A DNA stretch of 64,000 bases from Providencia rettgeri (GCF_001874625.1 NZ_CP017671.1:1240001-1304000); one strand, 5' to 3'; positions 37,891 to 47,779 are shown, counted from the first letter of the stretch. A program made the numbers and translations. The notes: generated from the letters alone by a model not told the origin.

Positions 37891-38564
37891 CTCGGCGGGT
37901 GGTGAAAATAAATTTTTACTCTACTTGTCGTGGTATTGAAGTCACATAGCTAATTTAGCCTCCTGAATAGAGGAGGTATTATACACCTAAGGGTTTATAG
38001 TAATATTATGGCAAAGTAAATTAAAACTTAAAGCCGCCTAACTAATCATTACCACAACTTTCTGCGGTTGATTTGCCTGTGCTCATAACATCAGCGTTGG
38101 TAAATCAATCACAGATAAATGGGGATGGCAGCCCTGAACCATTCTAGATATCCCAAAAATGCGTCAGTATCATCATATTAGAGTATCAAGTGAAGCAATG
38201 AGTTCTAGTTACTTCAATATAATGGCAGTTTAAAACTGATGAATCAGAACGATTATTTTGCGATATGCTAAAACTGTAGTCGAATTTTATAGTTCACTGC
38301 AATTCTTACCAAAAGTACAAGTGTAATGACCAATCAAGTAGGGCGTTATCGGCTTCTATCTAATTAAAGAATAATTTTCACTTTTATATCTTTTAAAGAA
38401 AAGCAACCGTAAGGGGAAAATGATGCTTGATAACTGAAAAAGGGTGGAGACTTCTTTCGTAAAGTGGGGTATCTTGTTTAGTATATAAAACAAAAAGCGG
38501 CTAATTTTGCGGTATTAACTTATTTGAAGCATTAAAATCGCTTTATGCTAAACAGAGGCAAGAA
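37891..38564. other. 674-base gap before nadA, no gene seen
   Basis: A weak hairpin (CCTCCT at 37959-37964, AGGAGG at 37971-37976) may end the upstream orphan transcript. The rest has stops in all frames at short intervals. Parts of 38000-38330 have a composition like decayed coding sequence, but I cannot identify it. The nadA promoter should lie near 38450-38550. Confidence 0.6.
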
Positions 38565-39605
38565 ATGAGCGTGTTTATCGATTTTGATCAGTCAGTATAT
38601 CCATTTCCAGCAAAACCGGCACTATTAAGCTCGGATGAAAAAGCATTTTATCGCCAACGGATCAAATCTCTTTTGGTTGAAAAAAATGCAGTTATTGTTG
38701 CGCACTACTATACAGACCCAGAAATCCAGGCGTTAGCGGAAGAAACGGGGGGCTGCGTTGCTGATTCATTAGAAATGGCTCGTTTTGGGGCTAAGCACCC
38801 AGCTTCAACTTTAGTCGTGGCTGGGGTAAAGTTTATGGGGGAAACCGCTAAAATACTCAGCCCTGAAAAACACGTATTAATGCCAACTCTAGATGCCCAA
38901 TGTTCTCTTGATATTGGCTGCCCAGAAGAGGAGTTTATTCGTTTTTGTGATGCACATCCGGACAGAACTGTTGTCGTTTATGCAAATACTTCAGCAGCGG
39001 TCAAAGCGCGTGCCGATTGGGTGGTTACATCCAGTATTGCGGTAGAATTGATTGAGCATCTTGATAGCTTAGGTGAAAAAATAATTTGGGCTCCAGATCG
39101 TCATTTAGGTCGCTATGTACAGCAACAAACAGGGGCTGATATTTTGTGCTGGCAAGGTGCGTGTATTGTTCATGATGAATTTAAAACACAGTCATTGGAA
39201 AAAATGAAAGCGCTTTACCCAGAAGCAGCAGTGTTAGTTCATCCTGAGTCCCCACAAGCTATTGTTGACCTTGCTGATGCTGTCGGGTCAACAAGTCAAT
39301 TAATCAAAGCGGCACAAGCACTACCTAACCCTTCAATGATTGTAGCGACGGATAAAGGCATTTTTTATAAAATGCAGCAAGCATGCCCTGATAAAGCGCT
39401 ATATATTGCTCCAACTGCTGGTGAAGGCGCAACATGTCGTACTTGTGCACACTGTCCATGGATGGCGATGAACGGGTTACAGGCAATTGCAGAGGCTCTA
39501 GAAGGCCATACTCAAAATCATCAAATTGAGGTAAGTGCAAGTTTACGCGAAAAAGCATTGCTGCCTTTGAATAAGATGCTAGAGTTTGCCGAGAGTCTAA
39601 AATAA
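38565..39605 (+). CDS. nadA: NadA, quinolinate synthase
   Basis: 346 residues (E. coli 347). It condenses iminoaspartate with dihydroxyacetone phosphate to quinolinate in NAD biosynthesis and needs a [4Fe-4S] cluster. Seen: [49 protein letters not shown] and the Cys-rich [13 protein letters not shown] near 291-303. Ribosome site GAGGCAAG. It is followed by pnuC, 85 bases away, as in E. coli. Confidence 0.97.
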   Translation: MSVFIDFDQSVYPFPAKPALLSSDEKAFYRQRIKSLLVEKNAVIVAHYYTDPEIQALAEETGGCVADSLEMARFGAKHPASTLVVAGVKFMGETAKILSPEKHVLMPTLDAQCSLDIGCPEEEFIRFCDAHPDRTVVVYANTSAAVKARADWVVTSSIAVELIEHLDSLGEKIIWAPDRHLGRYVQQQTGADILCWQGACIVHDEFKTQSLEKMKALYPEAAVLVHPESPQAIVDLADAVGSTSQLIKAAQALPNPSMIVATDKGIFYKMQQACPDKALYIAPTAGEGATCRTCAHCPWMAMNGLQAIAEALEGHTQNHQIEVSASLREKALLPLNKMLEFAESLK

Positions 39606-39690
39606 AAATAAGTTAGCGTGATATGTTAGCTATATTCTAATTCAGTACTGAGCAATACAACATTAACTATCAATCATAAAGGGTTTTGGG

Positions 39691-40413
39691 ATGGATTTCT
39701 TTAGTACAGCCAATACATTAGTGCAAATCCCACTTTGGGGTTCTGTTTATGATTTGTCTTATATTGAAGCGGTGGGGACGGTTGCAGGGCTGCTCTGTAT
39801 CTTACTGGCTAGTTTTGAAAAAACGATTAACTATCTATTTGGTTTAATTAATGTTTCATTGTTTGCTGTCATATTTTTTCAAATCCAATTATATGCAAAC
39901 CTGCTCTTACAGATATTTTTCTTTGTTGCGAATATTTATGGTTGGTACGCATGGACCCGAGTGACCAGCTCACAACAAGCGGAGTTAAAAATTCGCTGGT
40001 TGAGCTTCCCAAAAGCCATGGTTACACTCGTGGTTTCTATTTTAGCTATCGTTTACTTAACATTTAATATTGATGCTGTATTTGGTGTGTTAGCGATATG
40101 GGCTGTTGAATTATTGAATTTATTTGGCGCAAACTTAGCAATGCCAGCCATAGAACCAGATGCATTTCCATTTTGGGATTCTGCAATGACAGTACTTTCG
40201 GTTGTAGCAATGATCTTGATGACGCGTAAGTATGTTGAAAACTGGTTATTGTGGGTCATTATTAACGTGATTAGTATCGTGATTTTCTTTATTCAGGGTG
40301 TTTATGCAATGTCTTTAGAATACTTAATTTTATTAGGTATCGCGGTTAATGGCTCTAGACTTTGGATAAAATCAGCCAAAGAGAACGGCTCCTCACCAAT
40401 ATCACGAACTTAA
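39691..40413 (+). CDS. pnuC: PnuC, nicotinamide riboside transporter
   Basis: 240 residues (E. coli 239), about seven membrane helices. The family motifs NLFGANLAMPAIEPDAFPFW and WLLWVIINVISI are present. It imports nicotinamide riboside, complementing the de novo route of NadA. The gene is in line with nadA and followed by a terminator. Confidence 0.93.
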   Translation: MDFFSTANTLVQIPLWGSVYDLSYIEAVGTVAGLLCILLASFEKTINYLFGLINVSLFAVIFFQIQLYANLLLQIFFFVANIYGWYAWTRVTSSQQAELKIRWLSFPKAMVTLVVSILAIVYLTFNIDAVFGVLAIWAVELLNLFGANLAMPAIEPDAFPFWDSAMTVLSVVAMILMTRKYVENWLLWVIINVISIVIFFIQGVYAMSLEYLILLGIAVNGSRLWIKSAKENGSSPISRT

Positions 40414-40433
40414 CCAGAAAAAATCGCTTAAAG

Positions 40434-40479
40434 CGGCTAAAGTGACATTATCGTCGTTTAGCCGTTTTAGTTATTTTTT
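40434..40479 (+). terminator. Terminator of nadA-pnuC
   Basis: CGGCTAAA pairs with TTTAGCCG, with inner GAC/GTC pairs around ATTATC. It is followed by TTTTAGTTATTTTTT. Confidence 0.85.
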
Positions 40480-40779
40480 GCTCTGTAAAATCGGTATTTA
40501 ACCTATTTATCGTGCTAAATATCAACATTAAACCTCATTTTATAATCAGCCCACGGTAAAACCATGGTTTTATCGTGCGTTTGCCTGTTTACAGACGTCG
40601 GTTGAACAGTTAGATTAAAAATTCGATGCTAATTATCTTTTCAATTTTCAGTTAACTTTTGAAGCGCAGTGAAGGCTTTCATCTGCTTGCTTAATGCTTT
40701 GCTCTAGCGCGGGTAACTTGAAGAAACTTGGCATGCAAATCAACGACAGTAAAAAATAATAAACATTGGATATACGGGT
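40480..40779 (+). promoter_or_regulatory. aroG upstream region
   Basis: A 16-base perfect palindrome, TAAAACCATGGTTTTA, lies at 40557-40572. Its half-sites are two bases too far apart to be a standard TyrR box (TGTAAA-N6-TTTACA), so I leave its ligand open. TGTTTACA at 40586-40593 is a possible half box. No gene in this stretch. Confidence 0.4.
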
Positions 40780-41835
40780 ATGAACTATCAGAACGATGAC
40801 GTCAGAATTAAACAAATAAAAGAATTATTACCACCAATTGCTTTACTTGAAAAATTTCCAGCAACTGATAAAGCTGCGTTTACCGTTCATGAAGCACGAC
40901 TTGCAATCCACAATATTTTAGCGGGTAAAGATGATCGTTTAGTGGTGGTGATTGGCCCTTGTTCTATTCATGATACTAAAGCGGCTTTAGAGTATGCAGA
41001 GCGTTTAGGTAAGCTACGCGAAGAATTAAAAGATTCACTTGAGATTGTCATGCGAGTGTATTTTGAAAAGCCGCGTACAACTGTGGGTTGGAAAGGGCTA
41101 ATTAATGACCCTAAAATGGACCATAGCTTTGATATTAACGAAGGTTTACGTATAGCTCGTGAATTATTATTAACGATCAATAACCAAGGTTTACCTACCG
41201 CAGGTGAATTTTTGGATGTGATTAGCCCTCAGTACGTTGCTGATTTAATGAGTTGGGGAGCGATTGGTGCTCGCACCACTGAATCACAAATTCACCGTGA
41301 ATTAGCATCAGGTTTATCCTGTCCTGTTGGCTTCAAAAACGGGACAGATGGGACGATTAAAATTGCGATTGATGCAATAAACTCTGCCCGTTCAGCCCAC
41401 TGTTTCTTATCAGTTACCAAATGGGGGCACTCTGCGATAGTCAATACGAGTGGTAACCCTGATTGCCATATTATTTTGCGTGGCGGGAAAGAACCCAACT
41501 ACAGTGCTAAGCATGTAAAAGAAGTCTGTGCAGGTTTAGAAAAAGCCGGCTTAGCACCCAGTATTATGATCGATTTTAGCCATGCGAATAGCTGTAAACA
41601 ATTTGAAAAACAGATGGAAGTGGCTACCAATGTAAGTGAACAAATTAGTCATGGTGACCGCTCAATTACAGGTGTTATGATTGAAAGTAACCTTGTAGAG
41701 GGTAATCAAAATTTAGAGTCCGGTGAGCCATTAATTTATGGTAAAAGTGTCACTGATGCTTGTATTGGATGGGATGATACAGAAAAAGTATTACGCCAAT
41801 TAGCAGATGCAGTGATTACCCGTCGTAACAAGTAA
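40780..41835 (+). CDS. aroG: AroG, DAHP synthase (Phe-sensitive type)
   Basis: 351 residues (E. coli AroG 350), class I DAHP synthase, joining phosphoenolpyruvate and erythrose 4-phosphate in the first step of the shikimate pathway. Seen: VIGPCSIHD, MRVYFEKPRTTVGWKG, WGAIGARTTESQIHRE, FKNGTDGT and DFSHANSCKQ (metal/phosphate ligands). The N-terminus MNYQNDDVRIKQIKELLPP is of the AroG rather than AroF/AroH type. Confidence 0.95.
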   Translation: MNYQNDDVRIKQIKELLPPIALLEKFPATDKAAFTVHEARLAIHNILAGKDDRLVVVIGPCSIHDTKAALEYAERLGKLREELKDSLEIVMRVYFEKPRTTVGWKGLINDPKMDHSFDINEGLRIARELLLTINNQGLPTAGEFLDVISPQYVADLMSWGAIGARTTESQIHRELASGLSCPVGFKNGTDGTIKIAIDAINSARSAHCFLSVTKWGHSAIVNTSGNPDCHIILRGGKEPNYSAKHVKEVCAGLEKAGLAPSIMIDFSHANSCKQFEKQMEVATNVSEQISHGDRSITGVMIESNLVEGNQNLESGEPLIYGKSVTDACIGWDDTEKVLRQLADAVITRRNK

Positions 41836-41862
41836 TCAAGACCACGTTCACTCAATAAAGTT

Positions 41863-41896
41863 AAAGCGAGTTTATTTATTAAACTCGCTTTTTTTA
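41863..41896 (+). terminator. Terminator of aroG
   Basis: AAAGCGAGTTTA pairs exactly with TAAACTCGCTTT around TTTAT; the T-run continues to 41896. Confidence 0.92.
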
Positions 41897-42196
41897 TGAT
41901 ATCAATCCATTTAAGTTGGGTTAGCACCTTAAATAAAAACTATCGGTTTTGCAGATAGAATCAAAGGGTTGTACCAAAAAACACCTTACCATTACAATAT
42001 AGATGTTTTTATTAATATAATTTTATATTAATTCATTGTTTAATATTTTTTTCCTTTTTTTAATTTTAAGTGATTTTTCTGTTGAATTCTTTTATTTATA
42101 TAAAATAAAAATTTGTTTTTTTTATAGTAAAGTAATAGCTTGTTATTTTATGGATGCAAGGATATCACCTGTAAAACTAACATAATGGAGTATGAA
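41897..42196 (+). other. Very AT-rich leader of orphan gene
   Basis: 300 bases dominated by A and T with no gene seen. It carries the promoter of the next gene (many TATAAT-like hexamers, so none can be singled out). GGAG at 42187-42190 is the ribosome site. Such AT-rich leaders are typical H-NS targets (inference). Confidence 0.5.
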
Positions 42197-43219
42197 ATGA
42201 TTATTAAGAAAGAAATTAGAGAAGAATTAAAATATCAAACGACTAAGTATAAAAAATCAGATGGTATCACGGTTGATCTTGGTTATTCTAATTCTAATAA
42301 TTTTATAGAGAAAGTAAATTATGAAATTAACTTAAATTATCAATTGTTAAGATCACTAAAAAAATCAGATTCACTCTATGAGTCCATTAAAGAAAGAAAA
42401 TATAAAATAGGGTTAATGATAAAAAAATATGAGATTAAAAATAAAAATCCTCAGGGTAATGCTAAAGAATTGGAATCAAAACTAAATACGTTAAAAGTTG
42501 TTTATAAACATATAGAGAAACTTAAATCGGCTCATGGGTATTATCAGAGTATGATTTATGCAATGAAGGAATATATTGTAGAAAAGGATAATAGAGTTGA
42601 TATGTATAAACAGTTAATGGAGGTCGATGAGATAATTAAAAAAGAGCCAATTTGTGTAGTTGATGAACTAGATAAAAATTTGGTTGGTGAGTTTAACTCA
42701 ACTCTACCTAATGAAAATATAAAAGGGTTAGAATATAGTGAAGTTAATTTATTAACTAATACATATAAAGAGCTAGTTGATAACTTAAATGAGTTTTTGA
42801 ATAATATTCAATCGTTTGAAGAAAATGAAATATATGATGGTGTTGATTTTATCAGTGACCTAGATGGCACCAGAAAAATGATTCAGAAATATAATAAATT
42901 AATCTCGAAAGAGAACGCGGTTTCACAGGGTAAAAAAAGAAATACAGAGAGTGAAAGTAAAATTAATGCCATGAAACAGGCTCGTGAAGATTTACAATAT
43001 AGAGTTGTTCATACTGAGAATGCTTTAAAAAGATATTCTATTGAAGCTCAATATATGTTTTTTGTAGAAAAATATTTTTCTAGTGATTCAATGAGCTTAG
43101 TTTGCGCTGTGGCTGTGTTTAATGCTACTAATACTATCTTGATGGAGGCGATGAATATAAATAATTTAGTTCCTAGATTATCAACGCTGACGCCCTTGAG
43201 CCCTATAAAAGTATTTTAA
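42197..43219 (+). CDS. Second orphan AT-rich gene, helical protein of unknown function
   Basis: 340 residues from the ATG at 42197 (GGAG 6 bases upstream); the frame is open back to 42140. I recognise no family. The protein is Lys/Glu/Asn-rich and predicted helical, with coiled-coil-like stretches at about 55-130 and 235-300. A more hydrophobic C-terminal part contains SMSLVCAVAVFNATNTILME. No signal peptide. In composition and codon use it resembles the orphan at 37051-37890 and differs from the flanking aroG and gpmA. Both could be secreted effectors or translocon-like proteins of a type III system encoded elsewhere. This is inference from composition and isolation. Confidence 0.75.
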   Translation: MIIKKEIREELKYQTTKYKKSDGITVDLGYSNSNNFIEKVNYEINLNYQLLRSLKKSDSLYESIKERKYKIGLMIKKYEIKNKNPQGNAKELESKLNTLKVVYKHIEKLKSAHGYYQSMIYAMKEYIVEKDNRVDMYKQLMEVDEIIKKEPICVVDELDKNLVGEFNSTLPNENIKGLEYSEVNLLTNTYKELVDNLNEFLNNIQSFEENEIYDGVDFISDLDGTRKMIQKYNKLISKENAVSQGKKRNTESESKINAMKQAREDLQYRVVHTENALKRYSIEAQYMFFVEKYFSSDSMSLVCAVAVFNATNTILMEAMNINNLVPRLSTLTPLSPIKVF

Positions 43220-43227
43220 GTCATTAT

Positions 43228-43261
43228 CCCCTTTACCTACATATTAAAGTAGGTAAAGGGG
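43228..43261. terminator. Bidirectional terminator hairpin
   Basis: CCCCTTTACCTAC pairs perfectly with GTAGGTAAAGGGG around ATATTAAA, between two convergent genes. The flanks are A/T-rich but without a long U-run. Confidence 0.7.
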
Positions 43262-43282
43262 ACGAATAAATTGCAGTCTCTT

Positions 43283-44023
43283 TTACTTTGGTATTTTGGC
43301 TAATAGTTCTTCTAGTTTCTTTTGCTCTTCAGGGGTTGCATTTGCTGGAGTAGCGGTTAGCTGCAATACCTCATTTGATGTTTGCACATTAAAATGCACT
43401 TTCCCTTTTTCACCCTTGGTATAAGTAACGTCTTTTAGTGGAATACGGTAACAATGAGCGAAAATATTTGGGCGAATATACAAGTGTGCATCTTTAATGG
43501 CTAAATAAACGCTATCAGCTGCTTTCTTGCCAAAATAACCAAGGAAAATGGTTAAGACGAATAGAAACATACCTAAACTTTGGCTAAGTAAGATAAAGGC
43601 AACACTGATAATACCTAGAGCAATGACAACAATACGATTATTACGTTTATTAAACTCGATTTTTGTTGCAAAGTCGATATTGATGGTGGTATCGAATGGC
43701 TCTAATTGGCGATAACGCCAGCGGATCGCAGAAAAAATCATCCCCATGACAAACACTATTGTGATAGGCATGAGTGCAACGCTACTGATGATAGCAAGGC
43801 CAATGGCGAGCCTTGGTTTATATTTCATGACCATCATGCTGACAATTTGAATAGGAAAGCTGATGCAAGCAATCGTCATCAAGGTTTTCATTAATTCATG
43901 GTTTGCTGCACCATTTGAACCATCAATGGCGAGCTCTCCTGCATTGATCATATAGAGGAGTGAGCCCAAAATACTCGCGCTAAGAACCAGCCCTACCCAC
44001 ACGTAAATATTAAATTTGTTCAT
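43283..44023 (-). CDS. Inner-membrane protein of unknown function
   Basis: 246 residues. Five or six hydrophobic segments lie in the first 165 residues (for example VWVGLVLSASILGSLLYMI and IVVIALGIISVAFILLSQSL). A soluble C-terminal domain of about 80 residues follows, with YIRPNIFAHCYRIPLKDVTY, a PH-like pattern, ending in a Glu/Lys helix. I do not recognise a named family. It lies between the orphan gene and gpmA with its own terminator region; base usage is like the backbone, so it is probably resident. Confidence 0.75.
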   Translation of the reverse strand: MNKFNIYVWVGLVLSASILGSLLYMINAGELAIDGSNGAANHELMKTLMTIACISFPIQIVSMMVMKYKPRLAIGLAIISSVALMPITIVFVMGMIFSAIRWRYRQLEPFDTTINIDFATKIEFNKRNNRIVVIALGIISVAFILLSQSLGMFLFVLTIFLGYFGKKAADSVYLAIKDAHLYIRPNIFAHCYRIPLKDVTYTKGEKGKVHFNVQTSNEVLQLTATPANATPEEQKKLEELLAKIPK

Positions 44024-44139
44024 TTCTTTGCTCTATGCACCTTTTTATGTGTATTTCCCTATGATAATCCGTTATTCCTATTTCTAACACTAACTGTTTG
44101 TATTTTTTATTTTTGATAGAGGGGGAAATGAAAGGTATT

Positions 44140-44178
44140 TTGAAAAGAAAAAGGGATAAGCAAACGGCTTAACCCTTT
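44140..44178 (-). terminator. Terminator of gpmA
   Basis: On the minus strand AAAGGGTTAAGC pairs with GCTTATCCCTTT (one mismatch) around CGTTT, then TTCTTTTC. Confidence 0.8.
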
Positions 44179-44201
44179 CGTACTATAGATAAAGTAAGTA
44201 A

Positions 44202-44954
44202 TTACTTCGCTTTACCTTGGTTCGCAACAGCTGCTTGTTTAGCCGCGATTTCGTCTTGGTTACCTAAGTAGTAACGTTTGATAGGTTTCATGTTCTCATC
44301 GAACTCATAAACCATTGGTACCGCAGTTGGGATATTCAAGTTCAGAATTTCATCTTCACCCATGTTATCCAAATATTTAACTAAGGCACGCAGAGAGTTA
44401 CCGTGAGCTGCGATGATCACTTTTTCACCGCCAGCAACGCGAGGTTTGATCACTTCTTCCCAATAAGGAACAACACGCTCGATAGTGGTTGCTAAGCTTT
44501 CAGTAACCGGTAATTCTTTTTCAGAAAGTTTTGCGTAACGTGGGTCATGGCCAGGATAACGTTCATCGTCTTTAGTTAAATCTGGTGGAGTGATGGCAAA
44601 ACCACGACGCCACAGTTTAACTTGCTCATCACCATATTTGGCCGCAGTTTCTGATTTGTCTAAGCCTTGGAGAGCACCATAATGACGCTCGTTTAATTTC
44701 CAGCTTTTTTCAACTGGCAGCCATTGCTGTTCAACTTGATCAAGGATGTTCCATAAAGTATGGATAGCGCGTTTTAGAACTGAGGTATAAGCGAAATCAA
44801 AAACAAAGCCTTCATCTTTTAGCAGTTGGCCTGCAATTTTTGCTTCTTCACGACCTTTATCAGACAGTTCTACATCAGTCCAACCTGTGAAGCGGTTCTC
44901 TTTGTTCCACTCACTTTCACCGTGTCTTACTAAAACCAGTTTAGTTACAGCCAT
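44202..44954 (-). CDS. gpmA: GpmA, 2,3-bisphosphoglycerate-dependent phosphoglycerate mutase
   Basis: 250 residues, the E. coli length. It interconverts 3- and 2-phosphoglycerate in glycolysis. The phosphorylated His is in [12 protein letters not shown]. Further motifs are [27 protein letters not shown] and the second catalytic His in [14 protein letters not shown]. The ATG at 44954 has AGGAG 8 bases upstream; the frame extends further to 44981. The galETKM genes that separate gpmA from modF in E. coli are absent here. Confidence 0.97.
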   Translation of the reverse strand: MAVTKLVLVRHGESEWNKENRFTGWTDVELSDKGREEAKIAGQLLKDEGFVFDFAYTSVLKRAIHTLWNILDQVEQQWLPVEKSWKLNERHYGALQGLDKSETAAKYGDEQVKLWRRGFAITPPDLTKDDERYPGHDPRYAKLSEKELPVTESLATTIERVVPYWEEVIKPRVAGGEKVIIAAHGNSLRALVKYLDNMGEDEILNLNIPTAVPMVYEFDENMKPIKRYYLGNQDEIAAKQAAVANQGKAK

Positions 44955-45135
44955 AGCTAAAACTCCTATCAGTACACTCAAATTAAAAATGAATTATTGC
45001 TGACCTACATTATAGGGATAGTCAACTCGAACGCTAGTAGCAACTTACGTTTTATCGAAACCAAATCAAAAAACGGATAAACAATGGAAATATTCAAGCC
45101 ATAATTTGGTTTGTAAGGGGAAAGTTGCCTTTTTA

Positions 45136-45963
45136 TTATCCAGTTACCATTTTTACAGGGTAGGTAAAAAATAACAGATGAACTAAATTTAACCCGAAGT
45201 GAATCGATACAGCAAGCCATAATTTTCCACTCCACATCCATGCTAAGCCATAAATTAAGCCTGCAATGGCCGCAAAGAGAATTAAGAGTGGGCCGCCGGC
45301 AAAATGCACCCCACCAAATAAGAGAGCTGTAAGTATTAAAGCAAGGTAAGGGGAACCGAACCATTGGGTGAGTCTTTGTTGTAAATAACCACGAAATAGC
45401 GCTTCTTCAGCTAGTGAAACAAAAAGTAGATTACAGAGCACAAAAACAGGTAACCAACTAGGAAAATGCCATTCAAAGGCTAATCCGCCAGCAGTAGTCG
45501 CGACCAGCAATAAAAGAGGCACAGAAATAACCAGCAGTACCCATTGAACTTTAGTTGCATGCTTGGCTGGATGGCAGACAAATAACGTTGGTAAGCAGGC
45601 GAGTAAAATAAAAGGGACTAATGCCTTATCAAAATTAAAATACATAGTAAAAGGGGCGCTATGTGTGCCTACGGTGACTTTATCGAGATATTTCAGGTTA
45701 TTAAACCCAGGAAATAAGTGAATAAATAGCCCTATAGCACAGGCAATTAACACAATCTCACTGCTTATTTTCAGCGCTAAATGGTGTTGGTAGTGTATGC
45801 GAATAAAAGAAACGGCTGCGACAACAATACAAAGTAAAAGGGCCGGCCAACTCATAATTCCAGACAATACTGCGGTAACAACCCCAAGCAATAACAGTAT
45901 GAATGAAATCAATCGATACGTAGCAAGTGTTGCAAGTGAAGAGGCTAATATTAACCAAGCCAT
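45136..45963 (-). CDS. CPBP-family intramembrane glutamic protease
   Basis: 275 residues, eight or so membrane helices. The Abi/CAAX-protease (PF02517) motifs are all present: Glu186-Glu187 in EEALFRG, His220 in FGGVHFAGG, and His255 and Asn259 in SIHFGLNLVH. Bacterial members are membrane proteases of mostly unknown substrate, some tied to bacteriocin immunity. It stands alone between gpmA and modF on the minus strand with no bacteriocin-like neighbour, so its target is open. Confidence 0.85.
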   Translation of the reverse strand: MAWLILASSLATLATYRLISFILLLLGVVTAVLSGIMSWPALLLCIVVAAVSFIRIHYQHHLALKISSEIVLIACAIGLFIHLFPGFNNLKYLDKVTVGTHSAPFTMYFNFDKALVPFILLACLPTLFVCHPAKHATKVQWVLLVISVPLLLLVATTAGGLAFEWHFPSWLPVFVLCNLLFVSLAEEALFRGYLQQRLTQWFGSPYLALILTALLFGGVHFAGGPLLILFAAIAGLIYGLAWMWSGKLWLAVSIHFGLNLVHLLFFTYPVKMVTG

Positions 45964-46121
45964 AAATAATACCTATATTAATCTTTAAACTATTATGGGC
46001 GGCAGAGTTTAATCATTTTTAATGAGTTTGCTAATCGTAAAGAATTAAAAATAAAAAATATTATTAATAATCAATTCATTATATTATTATTTTGGTAGTT
46101 GGTTGGTTAATCACTAGATTA

Positions 46122-46161
46122 ACTTCGCCAATAAATCCGAAATAGAGCTTATTGGCGAAGT
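46122..46161 (-). terminator. Hairpin downstream of modF
   Basis: ACTTCGCCAATAA and TTATTGGCGAAGT pair over 13 bases, 9 bases after the modF stop. The U-tract is weak on the minus-strand side. Confidence 0.65.
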
Positions 46162-46170
46162 GATCAAATT

Positions 46171-47640
46171 TTAAAGTTCATCAATTTCGTAGCGGTATTT
46201 TCCGCTATCAGGGACGAAGGTTAACCGGTGAGTAATACAGGCTGGAGCATCTTCTTGGTGGTGAGTGACAAACAGTAATTGTGTGTTGCCTTGGCTTAGC
46301 ATGACATCAATAAACCTAAGGACTAACAAGCGGTTCAACCCATCGAGCCCCTGTAATGGTTCGTCTAAAATTAGCATTGCAGGGTGTTTGACCAGAGCAC
46401 GCGCAATTAAGACTAAACGTTGCTGCCCCCAAGACAGGCTATGGAAAGGTTGCTGTGCAGTTTGGGCTGAAAAACCTAATAAGGTTAACCATTCATTAGC
46501 TAATTGAATTTGACGGTCAGACGGGGCTTGATATAAGCCGATGGAGTCATGAAAGCCAGATATAATGACATTTAGTACACTGGTTGCGACCCGGTACTCT
46601 TGATGGATACTGTTACTGACATAGCCTATATGGCGTTTGATATCCCAAATTGTTTCTCCTGTACCTCTGCGACGGCCAAATAAGGTGAGGTCATTACTAT
46701 AGCCTTGTGGGTGATCCCCTGTAATTAGGCTTAATAATGTGGATTTTCCCGCCCCATTTTCGCCAATAATCTGCCAATGTTCATTTGGGTTAACTTGCCA
46801 GTTTAGGCCATGCAAAATAGGTTGGTCGCTATAGCTAACAGTCCCATTCTTCAAAATGATACGAGGAACAGTATCATCTAGTTTTTCATCAGCAGTCGGA
46901 TCTTCCGTTTCGGGAATCGATAGTAATTTTATTTTTTCACTGTGCTGTAATTGGTTAATTAGCGTGTTAGCGAGTACTGACTCTTTATCTCCTGAAAGGG
47001 ACAGTTTGCAGTCCGCGACGACCCCCATTTTTTCAACAAACTCAGGGAGTTCGTCAAAACGGTTTAAAATTAAGATTAAAGTTAAGCCTTTTTCAGACAA
47101 ACTATAGAGTAATTCACTGAGGTTGCTTCTGGAATAGACATCCAGACCATCAAAGGGTTCATCAAGGATTAATAAGTCAGGATTACCCATTAATGTTTGA
47201 CATAACAATACCTTGCGGGTTTCCCCTGTTGAAAGGTATTTAAAGCGACGGGAGAGCAAGTCACTGATGCCAAAGCGAGCAGCAAGCTCTAGGCAATATT
47301 CATTATCTTTATGGTTAAATTGAATAATTTCAGCCGCAGTATATCCAGTGTCTTCTTCGTCTTCACTCAGCATATCCGTATTATTACGTTGCCACTCTTC
47401 AGTAATAATTTTCTGTAACTGTTCAAAGGAAAGGCGGACAGGGGAAAGAAAGGTATTGGTGACAATACCAGAAAGGGGTTTTAGTTCATTAGATAGCACG
47501 CGAGCTAAAGAGGATTTACCGCTGCCATTGGAACCAATAAAAGCCCAGTTTTCACCTTTTTCAATATTGAGTTGTTGAATTTCAAGTGTTTGTGTTTCAC
47601 TGAGCTTAAAGCTGCCATGTTGTATAGTTATTGAGCTCAT
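46171..47640 (-). CDS. modF: ModF, tandem ABC ATPase of the molybdate region
   Basis: 489 residues (E. coli 490). Two ABC domains are fused: Walker A GSNGSGKSSLARVL (about 37-46) with LDEPFDGLD, and GENGAGKSTLLSLI with LDEPLQGLDGLN. Signature motifs are LSTGETRKVLL and LSWGQQRLVLI. The role in molybdate physiology is not clear (it was once called phrA). It follows modE on the minus strand, with a terminator-like hairpin between them. Confidence 0.94.
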   Translation of the reverse strand: MSSITIQHGSFKLSETQTLEIQQLNIEKGENWAFIGSNGSGKSSLARVLSNELKPLSGIVTNTFLSPVRLSFEQLQKIITEEWQRNNTDMLSEDEEDTGYTAAEIIQFNHKDNEYCLELAARFGISDLLSRRFKYLSTGETRKVLLCQTLMGNPDLLILDEPFDGLDVYSRSNLSELLYSLSEKGLTLILILNRFDELPEFVEKMGVVADCKLSLSGDKESVLANTLINQLQHSEKIKLLSIPETEDPTADEKLDDTVPRIILKNGTVSYSDQPILHGLNWQVNPNEHWQIIGENGAGKSTLLSLITGDHPQGYSNDLTLFGRRRGTGETIWDIKRHIGYVSNSIHQEYRVATSVLNVIISGFHDSIGLYQAPSDRQIQLANEWLTLLGFSAQTAQQPFHSLSWGQQRLVLIARALVKHPAMLILDEPLQGLDGLNRLLVLRFIDVMLSQGNTQLLFVTHHQEDAPACITHRLTFVPDSGKYRYEIDEL

Positions 47641-47744
47641 TAAGCTTCCTTATCATCATTTATTTACCTTGTCATCTATCACAAATAATCAGGATTGAAG
47701 ATAAAGTCAACAACTGTAGGTGGGAGGATGAAAAAAAGGTAAAT

Positions 47745-47771
47745 GCTTACTTACTTATTTGGTAAGTAAGC
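47745..47771 (-). terminator. Hairpin between modE and modF
   Basis: GCTTACTTAC pairs with GTAAGTAAGC (10 bp). On the minus strand it is followed by ATTTACCTTTTTTTC, so part of modE transcription probably ends here before modF. Confidence 0.7.
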
Positions 47772-47779
47772 AGCGGTGG

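Noticed and set aside
40557-40572. TyrR box for aroG
   Set aside because: The palindrome's half-sites are separated by 8 bases instead of 6, so it does not fit the TyrR pattern.
44955-45364. 119-codon minus-strand frame (45005-45364) between gpmA and the CPBP gene
   Set aside because: Overlaps the CPBP protease in another frame and has no recognisable motif.
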